Shown piece after piece: positions 14,865-22,116 of a stretch of 32,885 nt of DNA. This DNA is from an uncultured Porphyromonadaceae bacterium (GTDB lineage: Bacteria > Bacteroidota > Bacteroidia > Bacteroidales > Muribaculaceae). The position numbers and the translations under genes were made by a program. The stretch spans positions 1 through 32,885 of the forward strand of contig UROS01000006.1 in assembly GCA_900549445.1 (NCBI GenBank), in the 5' to 3' direction. The notes below the pieces were generated by a model. The model was given only the letters and a program-made list of their open reading frames with translations. It ran no database searches and was not told the origin of the DNA. The number at the start of each line of letters is the position of its first letter. Position 1 is the first letter of the stretch.

Positions 14865-16092
14865 TATCCGCAAACAGTTTTTCAAGGGATTGGAGCGACG
14901 GCACACCACCGAATTTGTTGCTCAGATACCATTTGCCAAAGGGGGTGTCCTCCCTGACGTCCGAGAAGTCCGAGAGAGAGAACAATTCCGACACTCCGCA
15001 TCTGTTCTTTTCGGTAAACCACACTTGGTCTTTACGCACTGTGTTATGATCGAGAAGGTTCACGTCGTGGGTGGTGAATATAAGCTGGGCGTTATTCTTG
15101 TTAATCCTTTCGTTCCGGTAAATGTCAACGATAAGTTGGGTTATGTACGAATGAAGCCCTGAATCCATCTCGTCCACAAAAAATGGAGCTCCATTTTGCA
15201 GCGATTGCAGGATATAGCACCCGATCAGAAACAATGCTCTCGTGCCGAATGACTCCTCTTTGAGCGGCAAATCTGATTTCCCGATTTTCTCACCGTCACG
15301 GTAGAACCCGTGAAAGCCTGAAACCTCAACCGCACCGCTACGCTTTTCCAGTTGAAAATCAATCACCCCTGTATCTGCAAAAGCGAGGAATTCGGCCAGC
15401 TTGTTCCTGTTGTCGGGATGGGAGTAAAGCCACCGCAGCATTTCCTTGTCTTCTCCGAGCATGGTGTCTTCATGAAAACCGTTGGATATGACCATCCCCG
15501 ACAGGTATTTGGCTGCATCGGTTATCGGCTCGCAAGGAGTATCCTTTAAGAATTTGGATAGCAGCAGCTGATTCTTGAAAACGTTAAAACTTTTGTTGGA
15601 GCTGAGGCTCGAGCCGAATTTGATGGAATCAGATTCAGGATTCTCCTCAAGCAATTCACGCTCATACAGGAGCACGGGGCGTCCGGAGGGATAATAGCTG
15701 AGCGATTCCGACAGTATCCTTGTCCTTTCAAATGCAAGGCTATAGATGTAGCGTATGTTTTTTGTTATGAACTCTATCGAGAATTCAGTCGGTGCGTTTG
15801 CCGTGGCGGTGTCGAATTTAAACGGCGTATACAGCGATATGTCTTCTCCTACACGGTTGTCGATATTAAGGATCCAGCGGCGAAAACCGTACATGAACTT
15901 GATGATATTGGTCTTGCCGGAGGCGTTCGCTCCGAAAATCAGGGAAATTTTTAGTGCCTTTTTCTCTCCTTCGGCATCGGTTGGCGTGGAGCAGATATTG
16001 GCCGGTTTAGCCTTTGACGACGTAGGTTCTGCCGTAAAAGAACAGGTATCTTTAAACGACCGAAAGTTTTTGAATTCAAGATTTAATACCAT
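14848..16092 (-). CDS. rloA: RloA / AbiLi-like AAA family ATPase
   Basis: This encodes a 414-residue ABC/SMC-type ATPase of the AAA_15/AAA_21 kind found with RloB. It begins LEFKNFRSFKD, and has Walker A GANASGKTN (54-62), an ABC-signature-like ESFGTRAL (about 280-287), Walker B FFVDEMDSGLH (304-314) and the H-loop FTTHD (339-343). In AbiL and in the related PARIS system, such ATPases sense infection and control a partner effector. That role is known for relatives and inferred here. It has its own consensus promoter and is followed by rloB; no restriction-modification genes are adjacent. Confidence 0.88.
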   Translation of the reverse strand: MVLNLEFKNFRSFKDTCSFTAEPTSSKAKPANICSTPTDAEGEKKALKISLIFGANASGKTNIIKFMYGFRRWILNIDNRVGEDISLYTPFKFDTATANAPTEFSIEFITKNIRYIYSLAFERTRILSESLSYYPSGRPVLLYERELLEENPESDSIKFGSSLSSNKSFNVFKNQLLLSKFLKDTPCEPITDAAKYLSGMVISNGFHEDTMLGEDKEMLRWLYSHPDNRNKLAEFLAFADTGVIDFQLEKRSGAVEVSGFHGFYRDGEKIGKSDLPLKEESFGTRALFLIGCYILQSLQNGAPFFVDEMDSGLHSYITQLIVDIYRNERINKNNAQLIFTTHDVNLLDHNTVRKDQVWFTEKNRCGVSELFSLSDFSDVREDTPFGKWYLSNKFGGVPSLQSLEKLFADNGKKE

Positions 16093-16109
16093 TTCTTGTT
16101 GATTTTATG

Positions 16110-16141
16110 CAAAAATAGCGATTTAATTGCTTATTTGCAAA
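16110..16141 (-). promoter_or_regulatory. Promoter of the RloAB cassette
   Basis: On the minus strand TTTG (16138-16141), a 20-nt spacer and TATTTTTG (16110-16117) match the consensus exactly. Transcription would start near 16104, about 12 nt before the ATG. No operator is evident, suggesting constitutive expression. Confidence 0.85.
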
Positions 16142-16327
16142 TTTATTTTTGATATTTTGTGGAGAACCTGCAAAAGTCGGCTTTTGATGACGTGTGGCTT
16201 TTCGTGGAACTATTTGTTCTACGGAGAGCGTTCGACTCTTACCTCCCGTTTACCGGCTTAAAGACGGGGCGTTCCCCGAAAATTCGCAGTTCTGCCACTC
16301 CTCCGCTGTTATCTCGAGATTTATGCG

Positions 16328-16335
16328 TAACTTTG
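16328..16335 (+). promoter_or_regulatory. prfB promoter -7 box
   Basis: TAACTTTG on the plus strand matches TAnnTTTG and lies 30 nt before the prfB ATG at 16366. The -33 element is weak. The stretch 16142-16327 between the divergent promoters shows no other feature I can support. Confidence 0.65.
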
Positions 16336-16365
16336 CGGGCGAATACAAACAACACATTATATAAT

Positions 16366-17488
16366 ATGATTACTCAGGAACAATTAAAAGAGACTTTTGA
16401 ACGCAAGCTGGCGTTGAGGAGGTATCTTTGACATCGACAGCAAGAAAATCCAGGTAGAAGAAGAGGAGTTGCGCACCCACGTGCCCGACTTCTGGGAACA
16501 TCCGAAGGAAGCGCAGGTTCAGATGAAGAAAATCAAGGATCTGCAGAGCTGGATCGACGGCTATACCGACGTTGAGAAAACCGTCGACGAGCTTCAGCTC
16601 GCCTGGGACTTCCTCAAGGAAGGTCTCGTGGAGGAGTCGGAACTCGACGCGCTCTATGCCGATGCAATCGCGAAAATCGAGAAACTCGAGCTGCGCAACA
16701 TGCTCCGTCGCGAGGAAGACAAGCTCGGCGTTGTTCTAAAAATCAACTCCGGCGCAGGCGGTACAGAGAGTCAGGACTGGGCTTCGATGCTGATGCGCAT
16801 GTATCTGCGCTGGTGTGAGGATCACGGTTACAAGACTTCCATCGCCAACCTTCTCGAAGGCGACGAGGCTGGCATCAAATCGTGTACGATCAACGTGGAG
16901 GGCGATTTCGCCTACGGTTACCTCAAGAGTGAGAACGGTGTGCATCGTCTGGTGCGTGTGTCGCCCTACAATGCCCAGGGCAAGCGCATGACGTCGTTTG
17001 CGTCAGTGTTCGTGACGCCGCTCGTCGACGACACCATTGAGGTGAACGTGGATCCGGCGCTCCTCTCGTGGGACACCTTCCGTTCGGGCGGCGCAGGCGG
17101 TCAGAACGTCAACAAGGTGGAGTCGGGTGTGCGTCTGCGCTACCAGTTCACCGACCCCTACACCGGGGAGAAAGAGGAAATCCTTATCGAGAACACCGAG
17201 ACGCGCGACCAGCCGAAGAACAAGGAAAACGCCATGCGTCAGCTCCGCTCAATCCTATACGACAAAGAACTTCAGCACCGTATGCAGGAGCAGGCGAAAA
17301 TCGAGGCCGGAAAGATGAAAATCGAGTGGGGATCGCAAATCCGCAGCTACGTGTTCGACGACCGCCGCGTGAAGGATCACCGCACCGGCTATCAGACGTC
17401 CGACGTGGGCGGTGTGATGGACGGAGACCTCGACGGTTTCATCAAGTCGTATCTTATGGAGTTTGCCGCTTCGGAAGAGAAGGAATAA
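16366..17488 (+). CDS. prfB: Peptide chain release factor 2 (programmed +1 frameshift)
   Basis: RF2 releases finished peptides at UGA and UAA codons. The reading frame starts at ATG 16366, reaches CTT-TGA at codons 21-22 (16426-16431), and continues in the +1 frame from GAC at 16430 to the stop at 17486-17488, giving about 373 residues, the usual size. The junction reads RRYL|DIDSKK. The catalytic GGQ lies in RSGGAGGQNVNK. The codon-recognition tripeptide region reads VSPYNAQGKRMTSF, so it is Ser-Pro-Tyr where E. coli has Ser-Pro-Phe. A separate ATG-less annotation starting at 16469 would miss the N-terminus. Confidence 0.97.
16416..16432 (+). promoter_or_regulatory. prfB +1 frameshift signal
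   Basis: GAGGAGG (16416-16422), three bases TAT, and CTTTGAC (16426-16432) form the classical RF2 autoregulatory site: an internal Shine-Dalgarno-like element and a slippery CUU before an in-frame UGA. Low RF2 lets the ribosome pause and shift, restoring synthesis. Confidence 0.97.
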
Positions 17489-17496
17489 CCTGAATC

Positions 17497-17550
17497 CGCA
17501 TAAAAAATCTGCCGCGAAAATGAGACTTTTCGCGGCAGATTTTTTATGCG
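17497..17550. terminator. Bidirectional terminator between prfB and carB
   Basis: A perfect 24-bp inverted repeat (17497-17520 with 17527-17550) with a 6-base loop has A/U runs on both outer flanks of the GC core CTGCCGCG. It can stop prfB on the plus strand and carB on the minus strand, and lies 8 bases from each stop. Confidence 0.93.
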
Positions 17551-17558
17551 TTGACGGA

Positions 17559-20500
17559 TCAGTATTCGTCCCACGACTTGATTTCAATCGAATCGAGCGG
17601 GTGGGAGGTGAATGCGTCGATGTAGGCCGATGCCAGACGGTCGTTGGTGAGCAGAGGAATGTTGAGATCGATGGCTGCGCGGCGTATCTTATAGCCGTTG
17701 GTCAGTTCGGCCTGCGTGTAGTTCTTCGGGATGTTCACCACCATGTCGACGGCCTTGTCGTGGAGGAGCTGGAGCGCCTGGGGCTGCATGTCGGGCTGGG
17801 AGGGCCAGTAAACGCGGATGGCCGGGATGCCGTTGTCGTTGAGGAACGCATGGGTACCTCCGGTAGCGTAGATGCGGTAGCCTTTGTTGTTGAGCTCATG
17901 GGCGGCGTCGAGCATCGCGGCTTTCGACTTCGGGCCGCCGGTGGAAAGCAGCACGCTCTTGCGCGGGATGCGCTGCCCCACGGAAATCATAGCCTTCATG
18001 AGGGCTTCGGAAGTGTCGGTGCCTATGCAGCCGACCTCGCCGGTCGACGACATGTCGACACCGAGCACCGGGTCAGCGCCCTGCAGACGCGAGAAGCTGA
18101 ACTGCGACGCCTTGATGCCCACGTAGTCGAGGTCGAACGCGCTCTTCGACGGCTTTTCTACCGGCAAACCGAGCATTACCTGTGTAGCAAGGTCGATAAA
18201 GTTGATTTTCAGTACTTTTGATACGAAGGGGAAGCTGCGCGATGCACGCAGGTTGCACTCTATGACTTTGATGTCGTTGTTCTTGGCGAGGAACTGGATG
18301 TTGAACGGGCCGGAAATCTCGAGCGCTTTCGCTATCTGGCGCGAGATCTTGCGGATGCGGCGCATGGTCTCGACGTAGAGTTTCTGCGGGGGGAAGCAGA
18401 TGGTGGCGTCGCCGGAGTGTACGCCGGCGTATTCTATATGTTCGGAGATTGCGTAGCAGACGATCTCACCGTCTTTCGCCACGGCGTCCATCTCGATTTC
18501 CTTGGCGGAGGAGATGAACTGCGAAACCACTACAGGATGTTTTTTCGATACATTGGCGGCAAGACGCAGGAAGCGGTGAAGTTCCTCGTCGTTGTGGCAG
18601 ACGTTCATCGCGGCGCCCGAGAGCACGTAGCTCGGGCGTACGAGCACCGGATAACCCACTTCTTCGATAAAGGAGTTGATGTCGTCGAGCGAGGTCAGCG
18701 CCCGCCAGCGGGGCTGGTCTATGCCGAGGCGCTCGAGCATTGCGGAGAACTTGTTACGGTCCTCGGCGTTGTCGATGCTCTTTGCCGTTGTGCCGAGAAT
18801 GTTGATTCCCTGCTCGTCGAGGCGTGTGGCGAGGTTGTTGGGAATCTGACCTCCTACGGAGAGGATGGTGCCGTGAGGCTGCTCGAGGTCGAGTATATCC
18901 ATTACTCGTTCAAATGTCAGCTCGTCGAAGTAGAGGCGGTCGCACATGTCGTAGTCGGTCGACACGGTTTCGGGATTGTAGTTTATCATAACCGAGCGCC
19001 AGCCGTTTTTCTTTACGGTTAGAAGGGCGTTGACCGAGCACCAGTCGAATTCTACGGAACTGCCGATGCGGTATGCGCCGGATCCGAGTACAACGATTGA
19101 GCGGTGGTCGTGGAGATACTTCACGTCGTTTTCCGAGCCGTTGTAGGTGAGGTAAAGGTAGTTCGTCTGGGCGGGATATTCGGCGGCGAGGGTGTCGATC
19201 TGTTTCACCACCGGAGTGATGCCGAGTTCCTTGCGGATTGCGCGCACCTCGAGGTTGGCCGATTCCGCAGAATCGGCCATCTTCTCTTTCAATACCTCAC
19301 GGGCCACCTGGAAGTCGCTGAATCCCTGCTCCTTCGCCTGGCGCAGGAGCGCGGCGGGAATGTCGCGCAGCGAATTGTATTCGGCAAGTTCGTTGGCAGT
19401 GTTGAAGATGTTCTGGAGCTTGTAGAGGAACCAGAGGTCGATTTTGGTGAGTTCGTGAATGCGCTCTGCGGTGTAGCCGCGCTGCAGAGCTGCGGCTATC
19501 ACGAAGATACGCTTGTCGGTAGGCTCCGAGAGTGCGTGGTCGATGTCGTCGATCTTGATCTCGCGGTTGCCCACGAAACCGTGCATTCCCTGGCCGATCA
19601 TGCGGAGACCCTTCTGAATGACCTCTTCAAAGGTGCGGCCGATTGCCATGACCTCTCCTACGGATTTCATCGACGAGCCGATTTCGCGGCGCACGCCGTG
19701 GAACTTGCCGAGATCCCAGCGGGGAATCTTGCAGACTATATAGTCGAGCGCCGGCTCGAAGAATGCCGAAGTCTCCTTCGTTACGGAGTTTTTGAGGTCG
19801 AACAGACCGTAGCCGAGACCGAGCTTGGCGGCCACAAACGCCAGCGGATAGCCGGTGGCCTTCGAGGCGAGAGCCGACGAGCGGCTCAGACGGGCGTTGA
19901 CCTCGATCACGCGGTATTCCATCGATTTGGGGTCGAAGGCATACTGCACGTTACACTCGCCCACGATGCCGATGTGGCGTATGATTTTTATGGCGAGCTT
20001 GCGCAGATAGTGGTAGTCTTCGTTGGAGAGAGTCTGCGAGGGAGCCACAACGATCGACTCTCCGGTGTGGATGCCGAGCGGGTCGAAGTTCTCCATGTTG
20101 CAGACGGTGATGCAGTTGTCGTAGCAGTCGCGTACGACTTCGTATTCCACCTCTTTCCAGCCCTTGAGCGATTTTTCAATCAGCACCTGGGGAGAGAATG
20201 AGAGTGCTTTTTCCACGAGCTGCACAAGCTGCTGCTCGTCGTCGCAGAAACCGCTTCCGAGACCGCCGAGGGCGTATGCGGCGCGCACGATCACGGGGTA
20301 GCCGAGGCGCTTTGCAGCCTCGATAGCCTCGGAGGTCGACTCCACGGCTTCGCTCTTTATGGTTTTTACGTTGATTTCATCGAGTTTCTTCACGAAGAGT
20401 TCGCGGTCTTCCGTGTCCATGATGGCCTGAACAGGGGTGCCGAGCACCTCAACGTTGTATTTTTCGAGAATTCCCGACTGGTAGAGCTCCACGCCGCAGT

Positions 20501-20786
20501 TGAGTGCGGTCTGGCCGCCGAAAGCCAGCAGGATGCCGTCGGGGCGCTCCTTGGCTATGACTTTCTCCACGAAATAAGGAGTGACGGGGAGGAAATATAT
20601 CTTGTCGGCAAATCCGTCGGAGGTCTGTACGGTCGCGATGTTCGGATTTATAAGAACGGTTGTGATACCCTCCTCTTTCATAGCCTTGAGGGCCTGAGAA
20701 CCGGAATAGTCAAACTCACCGGCTTCGCCGATTTTCAGCGCACCGCTGCCGAGCAGCAGCACTTTCTTGATTTTTTCGTTACGCAT
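17559..20786 (-). CDS. carB: Carbamoyl-phosphate synthase large subunit
   Basis: This encodes a 1075-residue CarB, which makes carbamoyl phosphate from bicarbonate, ATP and ammonia channelled from CarA, for pyrimidines and arginine. It shows the duplicated architecture: N-terminal carboxyphosphate half (LLLGSGALKIGEAGEFDYSG; ALGGLGSGF), oligomerisation region, second ATP-grasp half (VLGSGAYRIGSSVEFDW; SYVLSGAAM) and a C-terminal MGS-like allosteric domain (KGYRIYATGGTHAFL). GSGALKIGEAGEFDY has Leu where many enzymes have Pro (GSGPIxIGQ). Length is normal. It follows carA by 19 bases. Confidence 0.98.
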   Translation of the reverse strand: MRNEKIKKVLLLGSGALKIGEAGEFDYSGSQALKAMKEEGITTVLINPNIATVQTSDGFADKIYFLPVTPYFVEKVIAKERPDGILLAFGGQTALNCGVELYQSGILEKYNVEVLGTPVQAIMDTEDRELFVKKLDEINVKTIKSEAVESTSEAIEAAKRLGYPVIVRAAYALGGLGSGFCDDEQQLVQLVEKALSFSPQVLIEKSLKGWKEVEYEVVRDCYDNCITVCNMENFDPLGIHTGESIVVAPSQTLSNEDYHYLRKLAIKIIRHIGIVGECNVQYAFDPKSMEYRVIEVNARLSRSSALASKATGYPLAFVAAKLGLGYGLFDLKNSVTKETSAFFEPALDYIVCKIPRWDLGKFHGVRREIGSSMKSVGEVMAIGRTFEEVIQKGLRMIGQGMHGFVGNREIKIDDIDHALSEPTDKRIFVIAAALQRGYTAERIHELTKIDLWFLYKLQNIFNTANELAEYNSLRDIPAALLRQAKEQGFSDFQVAREVLKEKMADSAESANLEVRAIRKELGITPVVKQIDTLAAEYPAQTNYLYLTYNGSENDVKYLHDHRSIVVLGSGAYRIGSSVEFDWCSVNALLTVKKNGWRSVMINYNPETVSTDYDMCDRLYFDELTFERVMDILDLEQPHGTILSVGGQIPNNLATRLDEQGINILGTTAKSIDNAEDRNKFSAMLERLGIDQPRWRALTSLDDINSFIEEVGYPVLVRPSYVLSGAAMNVCHNDEELHRFLRLAANVSKKHPVVVSQFISSAKEIEMDAVAKDGEIVCYAISEHIEYAGVHSGDATICFPPQKLYVETMRRIRKISRQIAKALEISGPFNIQFLAKNNDIKVIECNLRASRSFPFVSKVLKINFIDLATQVMLGLPVEKPSKSAFDLDYVGIKASQFSFSRLQGADPVLGVDMSSTGEVGCIGTDTSEALMKAMISVGQRIPRKSVLLSTGGPKSKAAMLDAAHELNNKGYRIYATGGTHAFLNDNGIPAIRVYWPSQPDMQPQALQLLHDKAVDMVVNIPKNYTQAELTNGYKIRRAAIDLNIPLLTNDRLASAYIDAFTSHPLDSIEIKSWDEY

Positions 20787-20805
20787 ATCTTATGAATCAG
20801 GAGGG

Positions 20806-21876
20806 TTAAAGCATTTTGATGAACTCGTCGAAGAGGAATTCCGTGTCTTTCGGACCCGAGCTTGCCTCGGGGTGGAACTGGGCGGAGAAGTAGGGCTTGC
20901 TCTTGTGGCGGATACCCTCGTTTGTCCCGTCGTTCATATTGACGAACAGCGGCTCCCAGTCGGCGGGAAGGGTGGAATTGTCTACGGCGAAACCGTGGTT
21001 CTGCGAGGTGACGAAGCACTGGTCGGTACCCACACGGCGCACCGGCTGATTGTGGCTGCGGTGGCCGTATTTCAGTTTATACGTTTTTGCCCCGGCGGCT
21101 TTAGCCAGAAGCTGGTTGCCCATGCAGATGCCGCAGATCGGTTTGCCTGTCTCCATTGCCTTGCGTATGTTTTCAACCGTTTCGGTGGCGAAATCGGGAT
21201 TGCCGGGGCCGTTGGAGATGAACAGACCGTCGTATTCGAGAGTGTTGAAGTCGTAGTTCCACGGCACGCGGATTACTTTGACGCCGCGGCGGGTGAGGCA
21301 GCGGATTATGTTGTGCTTAACGCCGCAGTCAACGAGCACCACCGTCTTTTCGCCTTCGCCGTGAATCTCAACCTCCTTGCAGCTCACCTGAGCGAGCAGA
21401 TTTTCCTTGTTGGGGTCGTAGAAATCAGCCTCGGGCTCGCCCTCGATTGTGATTTTGCCGAGCATGGAGCCGCACTCGCGCAGATGTTTGGTGAGAGCGC
21501 GTGTGTCGATTCCGTAAATTCCGGGGATTTTTTCCTCTTTGAGCCAGTCGGCGAGCGAGCGGTCTGCCTGCCAGTGGCTGTGCTGGTGCGAATAGTCCTG
21601 CGCCACGATTGCACGGGCATGAATCATATCGCTTTCATAATATTCACTGACGTTGTCCTTGTCCTTGCGCGGCGGTACTCCGTAATTGCCGAGAATCGGA
21701 TAAGTCGTAACCAGAATCTGACCCTTGTACGACGGGTCGGTAAGACTTTCGGGGTAGCCCGTCATTGCGGTGTTGAACACAACTTCACCGGCTGTGGAAG
21801 TCTCGTAGCCGAATGACTTTCCCTCAAAGGTGGTGCCATCCTCAAGAATCAGATAGGCTCGCTTCGTTTGTCGCAT
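20806..21876 (-). CDS. carA: Carbamoyl-phosphate synthase small (glutaminase) subunit
   Basis: This encodes a 356-residue CarA, which hydrolyses glutamine to supply ammonia to CarB. The N-terminal CarA domain (LILEDGTTFEGKSFG; GYPESLTDPSYKGQI) is followed by a class I glutamine amidotransferase domain: SNGPGNP, nucleophile Cys251 in GICMGNQ (GICLGHQ in many enzymes), and His335/Glu337 in FHPEAS. The start at 21876 is preceded by an exact consensus promoter and a leader of about 60 nt. It is the first gene of carAB. Confidence 0.98.
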   Translation of the reverse strand: MRQTKRAYLILEDGTTFEGKSFGYETSTAGEVVFNTAMTGYPESLTDPSYKGQILVTTYPILGNYGVPPRKDKDNVSEYYESDMIHARAIVAQDYSHQHSHWQADRSLADWLKEEKIPGIYGIDTRALTKHLRECGSMLGKITIEGEPEADFYDPNKENLLAQVSCKEVEIHGEGEKTVVLVDCGVKHNIIRCLTRRGVKVIRVPWNYDFNTLEYDGLFISNGPGNPDFATETVENIRKAMETGKPICGICMGNQLLAKAAGAKTYKLKYGHRSHNQPVRRVGTDQCFVTSQNHGFAVDNSTLPADWEPLFVNMNDGTNEGIRHKSKPYFSAQFHPEASSGPKDTEFLFDEFIKML

Positions 21877-21943
21877 ACGATAGATTGGGGATAATATTCA
21901 AGAAATGTTACCGGCTCCTCAACGTTCTATCGAGAAAACCATG

Positions 21944-21975
21944 CAAATTTACTACATTTTTATCACACGGCCAAA
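21944..21975 (-). promoter_or_regulatory. carAB promoter
   Basis: On the minus strand TTTG (21972-21975), a 20-nt spacer and TAAATTTG (21944-21951) match the Bacteroidota consensus exactly. Transcription should start near 21938, leaving about 60 nt of leader in which I see no attenuator. Confidence 0.87.
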
Positions 21976-22116
21976 CTCCCCCGGCACTATGCAGAAAGTT
22001 TACGCTATTTTCAGGTTATTTCACCCTATAGTCTACACTTTGCCGCTTGGCCGGGGCTTACGGCTGCCGAGAATATGTCAGCCCGTTTATCTGAAGCGAT
22101 TCGTGCCTGAGGAATG

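Noticed and set aside
13721..16141. RloAB region as part of a type I restriction-modification locus or CRISPR
   Set aside because: RloA/RloB can accompany type I systems, but no hsd genes lie nearby, and no repeat-spacer array is present anywhere in the window.
16159..16431. 90-codon plus-strand ORF ending at the prfB frameshift UGA
   Set aside because: Its second part is the true start of prfB; the upstream part crosses the promoter and shows no family resemblance. Initiation at the ATG at 16366 fits RF2.
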